DNA of 64,000 nt from Ferdinandcohnia humi_A (lineage in GTDB: Bacteria; Bacillota; Bacilli; Bacillales; Bacillaceae_L): contig JBLKRX010000016.1 in assembly GCA_047608075.1 (NCBI GenBank), positions 37,952-101,951 on the forward strand, given 5' to 3'. The notes beneath the pieces were generated by a model. The model was not told the DNA's origin, did not search any database, and saw only the letters and a list, made by a program, of their open reading frames with translations. The position numbers were made by a program, and so were the translations under genes. The stretch's first letter is position 1; each line of letters starts with the position of its first letter. Positions 17,743-26,723 of the stretch are shown here, piece by piece.

Positions 17743-19041
17743 ATGACAGTTTACCACTTCGTTGGAATTAAAGGTACTGGCATGAGTTCATTGGCACAGA
17801 TACTTCACGATATGAATTACGAGGTCCAAGGGTCTGATTTTGAAAAAGTGTATTTTACACAAAAGCCCTTAGAAGATAGAGGGATTCGTATTTTAGCATT
17901 TAGTAAGGATAATATCCGTGAAGGGCTTACGGTCATTGCAGGTAATGCCTACCCTGATACTCATGAAGAAATTGTAGAAGCTAACCGGCTTGGGTTACCT
18001 GTTATTCGATATCACCGTTTTTTAGGCGATTTCATGAAAAAGTATACAAGTGTAGCGATAACAGGTTCTCATGGGAAAACTTCCACAACAGGACTCCTTG
18101 CTCATGTAATGGAAGGAGCAGAGCCAACTTCTTATTTAATTGGAGATGGCAGTGGAAAGGGCGCTGAAAATAATAAGTATTTTGTATTTGAAGCATGTGA
18201 ATACAGACGTCATTTTTTAAGTTATCATCCTGACTATGCAATTATGACTAATATCGATTTCGACCATCCAGATTATTTTGCAAATATTGAGGATGTGTTC
18301 AGTGCATTTCAAGAAATGGCTCTTCAAGTTAAGAAAGGAATTATTGCTTGCGGTGATGATGAACATCTGCAAAGTATTCAGGCAAAGGTTCCTGTATTGT
18401 TTTATGGATTTGGTGAAGAGAATGATTTTCAAGCACGTAATATTCAGAAAAGTACTGAAGGTACAACTTTTGATGTTTTAGTTCGCAATACTTTCTTTGC
18501 AAGTTTCTCAATTCGTGGTTATGGTGATCACAATGTATTGAATTCGTTAGCTGTTATTGCTTTATGTCATTACGAAAATATTGACGTTTCTATTATTCAA
18601 GAAAGACTTTTAAGTTTTCGAGGTGTAAAGCGTAGATTCACGGAAAAAAGACTTGGAAACCAAATATTGATTGATGATTACGCACATCATCCAACTGAAA
18701 TAAATGCAACGATTGAAGCAGCTCGTCAGAAATTCCCAGACCGTGAAATCGTTGCAATCTTTCAACCACATACTTTTACAAGAACACAGACCTTTTTAGA
18801 TGAGTTCGCTACAAGTCTCTCCAAAGCAGATAAGGTATATTTATGTGATATCTTTGGATCTGCACGTGAGAATAAGGGAGAACTCTCGATTGCTGACTTA
18901 CAGGCAAAAATAGCAAACGCTGATTTAATTAAGGAAGACTCTACTTCAATACTTAAAGATCATGAGAACGCTGTGTTAATATTTATGGGTGCTGGCGATA
19001 TTCAAAAATTCCAGGATGCTTATGAAAAAGTACTTGTATAA
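17743..19041 (+). CDS. murC: UDP-N-acetylmuramate--L-alanine ligase MurC
   Basis: 432 aa, ATP-dependent ligase that adds L-alanine to UDP-MurNAc in peptidoglycan precursor synthesis, in the cytoplasm. Visible are the UDP-binding N-terminus HFVGIKGTGMSSLA, the ATP P-loop GSHGKTSTTG (~residues 107-116), the Glu/His region FEACEYRRHF, NIDFDHPDYF, and the C-terminal IDDYAHHPTEI. The ATG at 17743 is preferred over an upstream start because GGAGG lies at 17730-17734. Position after sftA matches B. subtilis. Confidence 0.95.
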   Translation: MTVYHFVGIKGTGMSSLAQILHDMNYEVQGSDFEKVYFTQKPLEDRGIRILAFSKDNIREGLTVIAGNAYPDTHEEIVEANRLGLPVIRYHRFLGDFMKKYTSVAITGSHGKTSTTGLLAHVMEGAEPTSYLIGDGSGKGAENNKYFVFEACEYRRHFLSYHPDYAIMTNIDFDHPDYFANIEDVFSAFQEMALQVKKGIIACGDDEHLQSIQAKVPVLFYGFGEENDFQARNIQKSTEGTTFDVLVRNTFFASFSIRGYGDHNVLNSLAVIALCHYENIDVSIIQERLLSFRGVKRRFTEKRLGNQILIDDYAHHPTEINATIEAARQKFPDREIVAIFQPHTFTRTQTFLDEFATSLSKADKVYLCDIFGSARENKGELSIADLQAKIANADLIKEDSTSILKDHENAVLIFMGAGDIQKFQDAYEKVLV

Positions 19042-19044
19042 TGG

Positions 19045-19079
19045 AACAAAAAGGGACTTTGCAACTGCAAAGTCCCTTC
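19045..19079. terminator. Bidirectional terminator, murC / aminopeptidase
   Basis: Perfect 12-bp stem AAGGGACTTTGC / GCAAAGTCCCTT with AACT loop between two convergent genes; A-rich on one side, T-rich beyond. Confidence 0.85.
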
Positions 19080-19084
19080 CTAAT

Positions 19085-20200
19085 TTATTTTAGATTTTCT
19101 GGATTTAGTGCTTCTAGTTCTGGAATGACAAAGCGGCCATCTTTACGGATTAAGACATCGTCAAAATAGATTTCTCCGCCTCCATACTCAGGTCTTTGAA
19201 TATTTACCATATCCCAGTGAATATTTGATTTGTTACCATTGTAGGCATCATCATAACATTGTCCTGGTGTGAAGTGGAAGCTGCCATCGATCTTCTCATC
19301 AAATAAGATGTCTTGCATTGGGTGTTGGATATATGGATTTACACCGATTGCAAATTCACCGATATAACGAGCACCCTCATCTGTATCAAGAATCTTATTA
19401 AGACGTTCGGAATCATTTGCCGTTGCTTCAACAATCTTACCATCTTTAAAAGTAAGTGAAACATTTTCGAAAGTAAAGCCTTGATATGGAGAAGGAGTAT
19501 TATACGTAAGTGTTCCGTTAACTGATTCACGAACAGGAGCAGTATATACCTCACCATCAGGAATATTCATTTCACCAGCACATTTAATGGCTTTAATCCC
19601 TTTGATAGAGAAGGATAAGTCTGTACCTTTTCCAGTAATACGTACTTTATCTGTCTTATCCATTAATTCAACAAGAGCATCCATCGCATCACTCATTTTC
19701 CCGTAATCAAGATTACATACATCAAAATAAAAGTCTTCAAACGCTTCTGTGCTCATTTTTGCAAGTTGAGCCATTGAAGAATTAGGGTATCGAAGTACAA
19801 CCCATTTTGTTTTTGGAACGCGGATTTCGCGGTGAACCTTTTTCCCAACCGTACTACCTTCGATTTTCATTTTGTCATCAGGAACATCAGCGTGTTCATT
19901 AATGTTATCACCTGAACGTAATCCGATGTATGCGTCCATTTTACTCATTACATTCGCTTCAAAATCAGCCTTCATCTCAAACTGTTTTTCTTGAGCGCCT
20001 ATTAATAAGGCACGATCAACTTGATGGTCCTTTAATGAGACAAATGGATAGCCACCGGCTTTATAAGCTTCATTTACAAGAGCGATAACGAGCTCACGCT
20101 GTAAACCGAAATTTTCAATTAGCACCTTTTCCCCTTTTTGTAGGCGAACTGAGTAATTAATTAAATTATGAGCCAAAGTTTGAATCCGTGGATCTTTCAT
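19085..20200 (-). CDS. M29-family (AmpS/AmpT type) aminopeptidase
   Basis: 371 aa, thermophilic-type M29 metallo-aminopeptidase, cytoplasmic peptide turnover. The family features are GEVYTAPVRESVNG (metal Glu residues) near residue 245, followed by GARYIGEFAIGVNP, HFTPGQCYDDAYNGNKS and NIHWDMV near the C-terminus. The ATG at 20200 is chosen because GGAGG precedes it by 8 bases; an in-frame TTG 15 bases upstream lies in that site. It is transcribed opposite to its neighbours. Specificity is not predictable. Confidence 0.92.
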   Translation of the reverse strand: MKDPRIQTLAHNLINYSVRLQKGEKVLIENFGLQRELVIALVNEAYKAGGYPFVSLKDHQVDRALLIGAQEKQFEMKADFEANVMSKMDAYIGLRSGDNINEHADVPDDKMKIEGSTVGKKVHREIRVPKTKWVVLRYPNSSMAQLAKMSTEAFEDFYFDVCNLDYGKMSDAMDALVELMDKTDKVRITGKGTDLSFSIKGIKAIKCAGEMNIPDGEVYTAPVRESVNGTLTYNTPSPYQGFTFENVSLTFKDGKIVEATANDSERLNKILDTDEGARYIGEFAIGVNPYIQHPMQDILFDEKIDGSFHFTPGQCYDDAYNGNKSNIHWDMVNIQRPEYGGGEIYFDDVLIRKDGRFVIPELEALNPENLK

Positions 20201-20307
20201 TAGACTTGCCTCCAATATTGTTAATGTTGTTACATAGTATGTACAGTCTTTATTGTAACCGAAAATTCTTGAATTGTTTACTAATAAGTTAGGTCACAAA
20301 ATTCATG

Positions 20308-20334
20308 GAAGGAATTAGATGAAATTTGTCGAAA
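20308..20334 (+). promoter_or_regulatory. Predicted sigma-H-type promoter of ytxGHJ
   Basis: GAAGGAATT (20308-20316), 11-bp spacer, GTCGAAA (20328-20334), close to the sigma-H pattern RnAGGAwWW...RnnGAAT. In B. subtilis the ytxGHJ genes are known sigma-H/sigma-B targets. A sigma-A-like TGGACA-N16-TAAAAT lies just downstream (about 20346-20373). Confidence 0.5.
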
Positions 20335-20408
20335 CTAAAAGAAAGTGGACAATGTGATTATAACCTGTAAAATGGGGTAAGAAAGATATAAGGAGGTGCA
20401 GCTAGTAA

Positions 20409-20864
20409 ATGATTTTAATCGTGTACATAAGCGTTGCAGTGATTGCTGTAGCATTTTTCATTTTAGTTATTTATCTGTCTAGGACTCTTCTTTCACTTCA
20501 AAAAACATTAGATAATGTAGCAAGTACGTTATCTGGATTAGAGAAGCAGATGGAAGGTATCACTAGTGAAACTACAGCACTTTTGAATAAAACAAATAGG
20601 CTTGCAGATGATCTTCAACAAAAATCAGAAAGCTTGAACACCGTCGTTGATGCTGTAAAGGATGTAGGGACAACGATTCAAACATTTAATAAATCCATTG
20701 TAAAAGTCTCTAATGAAGTTACAGACCAAGTTGAAAGAAACAAAGACAAAGTTTCACAAGTGATTCAAGTTGGAAATGCAGTAATAGATATTTGGGGGAA
20801 ATGGAAAGATAAGAAACAAAGGCAAAAAGATCTATTAGAGGATGTTCAAAAAGTCAACAAATGA
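20409..20864 (+). CDS. ytxG: DUF948 protein YtxG
   Basis: 151 aa. One N-terminal transmembrane helix (residues ~2-23), then a long amphipathic/coiled-coil region with heptad-like Leu/Val/Ile spacing, ending in a basic KWKDKKQRQKDLL tail. It matches the DUF948 family, the first gene of the general stress and stationary-phase ytxGHJ operon. AAGGAGGTG precedes the ATG. The function is unknown; probably a membrane-anchored stress protein. Confidence 0.9.
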   Translation: MILIVYISVAVIAVAFFILVIYLSRTLLSLQKTLDNVASTLSGLEKQMEGITSETTALLNKTNRLADDLQQKSESLNTVVDAVKDVGTTIQTFNKSIVKVSNEVTDQVERNKDKVSQVIQVGNAVIDIWGKWKDKKQRQKDLLEDVQKVNK

Positions 20865-20865
20865 T

Positions 20866-20992
20866 AAGCTTCGAATCTCGGCGTCACTCTGCCTCTTGAT
20901 GTCCTCACGTATTAAAAGCATACGTTTCGGTCCTCGAGGCTATCGTTCCATGATCTTCTTGCTCTGATTCGTCGCCTTTTTGAACACATATT
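20866..20992 (-). repeat. Family B repeat, partial copy 2, between ytxG and ytxH
   Basis: Ends with GCCTTTTTGAACACA, the same terminal sequence as the 9713-9916 element, in opposite orientation, and shares the ACGTATTAAAAGCATACGTT hairpin. The other terminal repeat is not recognisable, so this copy is diverged or truncated. It separates ytxG from ytxH by 151 bp without an obvious terminator. Confidence 0.6.
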
Positions 20993-21015
20993 TTTAGATA
21001 AGAAAGGAGTTTACG

Positions 21016-21387
21016 ATGGCGAAAAATAATGGTGGATCTAATTTTATTCTTGGAGCTATTGTCGGCGGAGTAGTTGGTGCAGCAACAGCGCTTTTTCTTG
21101 CCCCAAAGACAGGTCAGGAATTACGACAACAATTCAATAGTCAAGCATCAGCTGTAAAGGAAAAAACGAACTTACTTACGAAAACCTTAACCGAGCAATC
21201 AAATCAATTTCTTTTAAAAACTAAGGGAAATGATGAATCTGGTAAGGCTGTCAAAAATGATGAAACCAGCAAGAATAAGGACGAAGCATCAAGTACAGAT
21301 CATGCTTCAACTGAACAGCTTTTTCAAGAGAAATTAGCGGAAGCACAAAAGGCATTTGCTGAAGCAGAAAACGGACTAAATCAGTAG
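21016..21387 (+). CDS. ytxH: YtxH-domain protein
   Basis: 123 aa. A glycine-rich hydrophobic N-terminus (FILGAIVGGVVGAATALFLAPKTGQELRQQ) is the YtxH (gas-vesicle-protein-like) signature, followed by a charged helical tail rich in Lys, Glu and Ala. Membrane-associated stress protein of unknown mechanism. AAAGGAG lies at 21003. It is linked with ytxJ 14 bp downstream. Confidence 0.92.
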   Translation: MAKNNGGSNFILGAIVGGVVGAATALFLAPKTGQELRQQFNSQASAVKEKTNLLTKTLTEQSNQFLLKTKGNDESGKAVKNDETSKNKDEASSTDHASTEQLFQEKLAEAQKAFAEAENGLNQ

Positions 21388-21400
21388 AGGGGGAGCAATA

Positions 21401-21727
21401 ATGGGGAAGCACAAAATTGAGAAGATTGAAGAGTTTTCGGATATTCTACAGTCGAATAAAAAATTTATATTAATAAAGCACAGTCTTACATGTCCAATTA
21501 GTAAGGCGGCGTTTGATGAGTACGAGCAGTTTGTATCTGAAAATGAGGATATACCTACCTTTTATCTTTATGTGCAAGAGGCAAGGCCATTATCGAATTA
21601 CATTGCTGAAACGTTTTCGATTAAACATGAATCTCCTCAAGCATTATTGTTTGAGGATGGTAAGGTAACATGGGATACGTCTCATAGAAATATTACTAAA
21701 GAATCTTTACGTAATGCTGGAGTCTAA
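21401..21727 (+). CDS. ytxJ: Bacillithiol system redox-active protein YtxJ
   Basis: 108 aa, thioredoxin-like fold with a single redox Cys in HSLTCPISKAAFDEY (~residues 28-42). It matches the YtxJ family linked to bacillithiol, where it is thought to act in de-bacillithiolation or thiol exchange. The cis-Pro is in HESPQALLFEDG. GAGGGGGAG precedes the ATG. Last gene of the ytxGHJ unit. Confidence 0.92.
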   Translation: MGKHKIEKIEEFSDILQSNKKFILIKHSLTCPISKAAFDEYEQFVSENEDIPTFYLYVQEARPLSNYIAETFSIKHESPQALLFEDGKVTWDTSHRNITKESLRNAGV

Positions 21728-21765
21728 GTAGTATTCGCAAATAAAATATACAAAGCAAAGTTCAA

Positions 21766-21899
21766 AGAGAAAAAGACTGTCTTGAAAACGCTTGTCAGAC
21801 AGGTGCTCAGCTGAGTAAAGAAGAGAGTAGTGTTTGCCGAATGAGTCCAACGAGCGAGGCAAGCAACGCAGTATGTGAGTGTTTGTCAACAGACTTAAA
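21766..21899. repeat. Possible small element with imperfect terminal inverted repeats
   Basis: AAGACTGTCTTGAAAAC near 21773 is imperfectly inverted as GTTTGTCAACAGACTT near 21881-21896. The interior of about 100 bp has no gene. Seen once in the window, so the call rests only on the inverted ends. Confidence 0.35.
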
Positions 21900-21924
21900 G
21901 TCCATGGTTATACCATGGACTTTT
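21897..21924. terminator. Bidirectional terminator, ytxJ / FtsA-like gene
   Basis: Perfect 11-bp stem AAAGTCCATGG / CCATGGACTTT with a 5-base loop. The stop codon of the minus-strand FtsA-like gene lies within the hairpin loop. Confidence 0.8.
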
Positions 21925-24091
21925 CTTCATTATGCTTATTAGAGGAATCTGGCCAAACAATTTGTAAATGGTCTCCTGGTGCAATCATATCAAAAAATGT
22001 ACAGGATTCTCCGTTTTTTAATAGTACAAATCGTCCAGAAGACTGTGTTGGTAATTGTATATCTATATGGCGAAATAAATCTTGAAAAATAAAGGGCTCA
22101 ACTTCTTTTGTCACAATTTGTAGCTTGTCACCATACTGAAGAATGTCATCTGCATGTAATTTGACTCCATTTTTATAAAATTCATGGAGCGTTTTACGTA
22201 ATGTTAGCGTTTCATCATTATAGAAAACCTGAATCGTATAATCGATTTGGATGTCTTGAATTTCAGCAAAACGTTGAAGACTTGGGATTTCCCCACGTTT
22301 AACTTCGAAGGTATCAAAGTCCTTTACATAAGAACTAAGCTCCACTTCTTCGTCATCTTTCATGAGCTTACTTGAAAACTCCTTCACTTTTACTTGTTTC
22401 TCATTTAGAGAAATAGAAAAATCATGAAGAAGCTCCCTACTAATCGAATCGTCAATTTTTTGTAATACTTCTTCCACTGTTTCAGGATAAGTGAAGATAA
22501 TTTCATCGTGGTCATGAACATAGCTTTCACTTGTTACAACTACCTTATTTTGAAGAATTTCCCCTGAAATAAAATACTTTATACCGTTGATTGATATAGT
22601 TTTAGTTGGGATTTCATCTATCAGGTCTCTAATCATGACTGATGCTTTCATGCCATCTTTTCCTTTAAAAACATCGATTTCATCCCCGTTTTGTATTACA
22701 TCTTCTAATGAGCAAGGTTTCCCGTTTTTTAAAATAACAGGTGGTTCCCCGTGACTTCCAGGAATGGTAATGCTTTGATTATTTACTTTTATTATCATTG
22801 CTATCCCTGGTTTCCCATAGAGCTTGTACATCTTAATTCCAGCTGCTAAAAGGCTGTCACCAACAGTAAGTCGTTTCATTTCAAAGAGGCGTATAGGCTT
22901 TTGATTAACTGTTACACTAACATAGTGCACTGGTGATTGAGTAGATGCAAGTGCAATACCTATAGGAGTTACTAGTTCAGGTCCTTTTGGTATCTCATCA
23001 GGGATGTTTACCTGTTGGATGGCATCTATTCCTCTAATTGCAACTCGATTCTCGGGTAAACCTAATGCTGTAGCAAGTCGTTTAGGTAATTCTGGAGTCA
23101 AACTACCTCCTCCAACAAGCATGACAGCTTTAGGAGATTTATTATTATTAAGAACGTATATCTCATCCCTTATAGCACCAGCTAGTTTATCAATAGAATA
23201 TGAGATTTTCTCAACTACCTCTTGTTTTTCTATATCTGATTCAAAGCCTAGTATATCAACAATCTGTATGATGTCGTTTGTCAAGAGATCCCGTTTTGCC
23301 TGTTCTGCTAATGGGAAATCTAATAACAATTGGTCACTAATGGCTTCGGTAATTTCATCCCCTGCTACTGGTACCATACCATAAGCAACTACTGTTCCTT
23401 CGTCTGTAATGGCGATATCGGAGGTTCCTGCACCTATATCAACTAATGCAACGTTTAACCTTCTCATTGATTGGGGAATAAGAACATTAATAGCAGCAAT
23501 CGGTTCAAGGGTGAGTGCTTGCATGTGCAAATCGGCTCGGTGGAGTGCTGAAAGTAAAGACTCAACTACAACCTTTGGAAGGAATGTTGAAATAACTTCT
23601 ACCGATGCCTCGTTTCCTTGCTGATCAATCAGGCTACCTATTTCTTGATTATCTAAAAAGTAATGGATGACGGAGTATCCAACACAATAATAATCATAGC
23701 TGTTTTCTGATTTGAATTTTTCCGCTAAATGATATTGTGCTTGTTGAACTGCACTTAGCTCCAAGTGAAGAATATCCTCTTTTTGAATAAGTGGTTTTCC
23801 TGAAATATCAACTGTTATTTTGGAACGCTCTGTTTTTAAAGCTCTTCCTGCAGCCGCCACAGCAACTTGGGACAGCTTACCATGCTTCACTTCTAATTGT
23901 TCTTTTACTTCTTGAATAACATTTGATACAGCAATCACATCATGAATTTGACCATCGACCATTGCTCGTTCTTTATGCTCTTTAATTACTATGTCAACAA
24001 TCGTAAAAGTTAGGTCTGTTTTTTGGAGGATTAATCCAACAACAGAACGAGTACCTATATCAAGTGCGAAAATTGTAGGATTTTTTTCCAT
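21908..24091 (-). CDS. FtsA-like actin-fold ATPase with beta-rich repeats
   Basis: 727 aa, much longer than typical FtsA (about 420). Residues ~1-380 are an actin/Hsp70-fold ATPase: phosphate-1 FALDIGTRSVVGLI, the FtsA-like insertion and VVVESLLSALHRADLH, phosphate-2 VALVDIGAGTSDIAI and the adenosine motif VMLVGGGSLTPELPKRLA. The remaining ~340 residues contain at least three similar modules (NGKPCSLEDVIQNGDEIDV, NGVKLHADDILQYGDKLQI, NGESCTFFDMIAPGDHLQI) that look like beta-grasp repeats. No C-terminal amphipathic FtsA membrane helix is evident. The ATG at 24091 has GGGTGA before it. A role in division or envelope organisation is an inference. Confidence 0.85.
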   Translation of the reverse strand: MEKNPTIFALDIGTRSVVGLILQKTDLTFTIVDIVIKEHKERAMVDGQIHDVIAVSNVIQEVKEQLEVKHGKLSQVAVAAAGRALKTERSKITVDISGKPLIQKEDILHLELSAVQQAQYHLAEKFKSENSYDYYCVGYSVIHYFLDNQEIGSLIDQQGNEASVEVISTFLPKVVVESLLSALHRADLHMQALTLEPIAAINVLIPQSMRRLNVALVDIGAGTSDIAITDEGTVVAYGMVPVAGDEITEAISDQLLLDFPLAEQAKRDLLTNDIIQIVDILGFESDIEKQEVVEKISYSIDKLAGAIRDEIYVLNNNKSPKAVMLVGGGSLTPELPKRLATALGLPENRVAIRGIDAIQQVNIPDEIPKGPELVTPIGIALASTQSPVHYVSVTVNQKPIRLFEMKRLTVGDSLLAAGIKMYKLYGKPGIAMIIKVNNQSITIPGSHGEPPVILKNGKPCSLEDVIQNGDEIDVFKGKDGMKASVMIRDLIDEIPTKTISINGIKYFISGEILQNKVVVTSESYVHDHDEIIFTYPETVEEVLQKIDDSISRELLHDFSISLNEKQVKVKEFSSKLMKDDEEVELSSYVKDFDTFEVKRGEIPSLQRFAEIQDIQIDYTIQVFYNDETLTLRKTLHEFYKNGVKLHADDILQYGDKLQIVTKEVEPFIFQDLFRHIDIQLPTQSSGRFVLLKNGESCTFFDMIAPGDHLQIVWPDSSNKHNEEKSMV

Positions 24092-24272
24092 TTTCCATTC
24101 ACCCACATTTTAAAAGAATCATATTATACTTTATCGCTTAAAAGCGTTTAATTAATAAAGTTAATTAGTGACAACCAGATTCATTTCATATATAATGAAT
24201 TCTAATTAATAGAAATGTACCATATTTTCTTAATTATTGCGACATAAACTAGGCAGAGAAAGGAAGAGAGAG

Positions 24273-25349
24273 ATGAGTAAAGTAGAATTGGATAGTCTCC
24301 GCGAAAGAGTTGAAGAAATAAACCTACAGATTCTTAAACTGATTAGTGAACGCGGAAAACTAGTACAGGAGATTGGAAAAGTTAAGGAAGCACAAGGTGT
24401 TAATCGTTATGATCCTGTACGAGAAAGAAAGATGTTAAATAATATTTTAGAACATAATGAAGGACCATTTGAAACTTCAACAATTCAACATATCTTTAAA
24501 GAGATTTTTAAAGCAGGACTCGAAATACAAGAAGATGATCATCGTAAGGCACTCCTTGTATCACGTAAGAAAAAACCAGAAGATACAATTGTTGATGTAA
24601 AGGGTGAAAAGATTGGAAATGGTCACCAGTACTTTTTCGTGGGACCTTGTGCAGTTGAAAGCTATGAACAAACAGCTTCTGTAGCACAAATAGCAAAGCA
24701 ACATGGTTTACGATTACTTCGTGGTGGCGCCTTCAAACCAAGGACATCTCCGTATGACTTCCAAGGACTTGGCTTAGAAGGTTTGAAAATATTAAAACGT
24801 GTTGCCGATGAATATGACATGGCTGTTATTAGTGAAATTGTAAACCCTGCTGATATTGAAGTTGCAGTTGATTATATCGATGTGATCCAAATCGGAGCTC
24901 GTAATATGCAAAACTTTGAGCTATTAAAGGCTGCAGGGTCTGTCAAAAAGCCTGTTCTTCTAAAGCGTGGTTTAGCTGCAACTTTAGACGAATTTGTGAA
25001 TGCAGCTGAATATATCATAGCACAGGGGAATGATCAAATTATACTCTGTGAAAGAGGTATTCGTACTTACGAAAAAGCAACTCGAAACACTTTAGATATT
25101 TCTGCTGTTCCAATCTTAAAACAAGAAACCCATTTACCGGTAGTTGTTGATGTAACGCATTCAACAGGACGTCGAGACCTATTATTACCATGTGCAAAAG
25201 CAGCACTCGCGATTGGGGCAGACGGTGTAATGGCAGAGGTTCATCCTGATCCAGCTGTTGCTTTATCAGATTCTGCACAACAAATGGATTTTGACCAATT
25301 CGAACGTTGGATTACAGAATTAAAGGCTTTACAAACAGTTCGTGTTTAA
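24273..25349 (+). CDS. aroA: DAHP synthase / chorismate mutase AroA (AroG-Q fusion)
   Basis: 358 aa, the same length as B. subtilis AroA. N-terminal AroQ-type chorismate mutase (residues ~1-90: LRERVEEINLQILKLISERGKLVQEIG) fused to a type I-beta 3-deoxy-D-arabino-heptulosonate 7-phosphate synthase domain (GPCAVESYEQ, RGGAFKPRTSPYDFQGLG, QIGARNMQNFELLKAAG, LKRGLAAT, DVTHSTGRRDLLLP). It makes the first shikimate-pathway step and is feedback-controlled through the mutase domain in this family. The ATG at 24273 follows AAAGGAAGAG; the upstream in-frame start is rejected. Confidence 0.96.
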   Translation: MSKVELDSLRERVEEINLQILKLISERGKLVQEIGKVKEAQGVNRYDPVRERKMLNNILEHNEGPFETSTIQHIFKEIFKAGLEIQEDDHRKALLVSRKKKPEDTIVDVKGEKIGNGHQYFFVGPCAVESYEQTASVAQIAKQHGLRLLRGGAFKPRTSPYDFQGLGLEGLKILKRVADEYDMAVISEIVNPADIEVAVDYIDVIQIGARNMQNFELLKAAGSVKKPVLLKRGLAATLDEFVNAAEYIIAQGNDQIILCERGIRTYEKATRNTLDISAVPILKQETHLPVVVDVTHSTGRRDLLLPCAKAALAIGADGVMAEVHPDPAVALSDSAQQMDFDQFERWITELKALQTVRV

Positions 25350-25361
25350 TCTGCCGATATA

Positions 25362-25401
25362 ACAAAAACCTCCTATCTAAGCCTACGTAGGGGGTTTTTT
25401 G
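25362..25401 (+). terminator. Terminator of aroA
   Basis: Stem AAAACCTCCTAT with GTAGGGGGTTTT (G-T pairs), then T-run. Confidence 0.85.
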
Positions 25402-25624
25402 TTTGCTAACAAAATTCGTATAAGTTAGAAAAATCCTCTGATTAAATGAAGAAGCATTAGGGATTTCTTTTTTACTATTTTGTTAAAAAGTGCACAAAGA
25501 CATTGCCCTAGGTGTTTAAGTATCGTATGATAATCTACATAAAGTGAGGAAAACAGACATAAAATTTTTGTTTGTAAGTTGTAAATACTATAATAGAGGT
25601 AATTAGATATAAGGAGTGTTGTCA

Positions 25625-26626
25625 ATGAATGTGACAATCTATGATGTAGCAAGGGAAGCAAATGTCTCCATGGCAACTGTTTCGCGTGTTGTAAATGGTA
25701 ATCCAAATGTAAAGCCAACCACTAGAAAAAAGGTTCAAGATGCAATCGAGAGATTGGGTTATCGTCCGAATGCTGTTGCACGAGGTTTGGCAAGTAAAAA
25801 AACAACTACAGTAGGGGTTATTATCCCTGACATTTCAAGCATATTCTATTCTGAACTGGCTCGTGGTATTGAAGATATTGCGACAATGTATAAATATAAC
25901 ATTATCCTAAGCAATTCTGACCAAAACAAAGATAAAGAGCTACATTTATTAAATACAATGCTTGGAAAACAAGTGGATGGCATTGTGTTCATGAGCGGAA
26001 ACATTACAGAAGAGCATGTACAAGAATTTGAAAAATCCCCTGTACCCATCGTATTAGCTGCCTCTATTGAAAGCAGTAATACTGTACCTTCTGTAACAAT
26101 TGATTCGGAGCAGGCAGCATATGACGCTGTATCAGAACTAATCAATAAAGGGCACAAAAAAATTGCTTATGTTAGTGGTCCATTAAACGAACCAATTAAT
26201 GGTGAGAAAAAATTAGTAGGTTATAAACGAGCGCTTGAAACTGCAGGGTTACCATACAATGAAGAATATGTAGTTGAAGGGGATTATACATATGATTCAG
26301 GTATTGAGGGCTTTGAACGAATAAACTCCCTTGAAGAAAAACCGACAGCTATCTTTGTTGGCACAGATGAAATGGCGCTAGGTGTCATTCATAGTGCTCA
26401 GGATTCAGGAATATCGATTCCAAACGATATCGAAGTAATAGGTTTTGATAATACTCGTCTGGCATTAATGGTACGACCTCAGCTAACAAGTGTTGTTCAA
26501 CCAATGTATGATATTGGTGCTGTTGCGATGAGATTATTAACAAAGTATATGAATAAAGAAAAGGTAGATGAACATATAGTGGTTCTTCCACACCGTATTG
26601 AGTTCAGAAAATCTACAAAAGAATAG
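25625..26626 (+). CDS. ccpA: Catabolite control protein A
   Basis: 333 aa, LacI/GalR regulator that, with HPr-Ser-P, binds cre sites to govern carbon catabolite repression and activation. The HTH and hinge are textbook: YDVAREANVSMATVSRVVNG and RPNAVARGLASKKT. Sugar-binding-type core with PDISSIFYSELARGIED. The family length is about 334. AAGGAG at 25610-25615 supports the ATG at 25625, not the upstream start. TATAAT lies at about 25589. B. subtilis motPS, next to ccpA there, are absent here. Confidence 0.97.
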   Translation: MNVTIYDVAREANVSMATVSRVVNGNPNVKPTTRKKVQDAIERLGYRPNAVARGLASKKTTTVGVIIPDISSIFYSELARGIEDIATMYKYNIILSNSDQNKDKELHLLNTMLGKQVDGIVFMSGNITEEHVQEFEKSPVPIVLAASIESSNTVPSVTIDSEQAAYDAVSELINKGHKKIAYVSGPLNEPINGEKKLVGYKRALETAGLPYNEEYVVEGDYTYDSGIEGFERINSLEEKPTAIFVGTDEMALGVIHSAQDSGISIPNDIEVIGFDNTRLALMVRPQLTSVVQPMYDIGAVAMRLLTKYMNKEKVDEHIVVLPHRIEFRKSTKE

Positions 26627-26630
26627 AGAT

Positions 26631-26667
26631 AAAAAATCACGACATTTGAATGTGCCGTGATTTTTTT
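26631..26667 (+). terminator. Terminator of ccpA
   Basis: Stem AAATCACGACA with TGTGCCGTGATTT, then TTTTTT. Confidence 0.88.
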
Positions 26668-26723
26668 GTTCTAAGTCTATAGTTTCCATAGCCGATAAAT
26701 TGTTATATGTAATAATTAAAGAT

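Noticed and set aside
23004..23384. 126-codon plus-strand frame inside the FtsA-like gene
   Set aside because: Antisense shadow of a well-supported gene on the minus strand.
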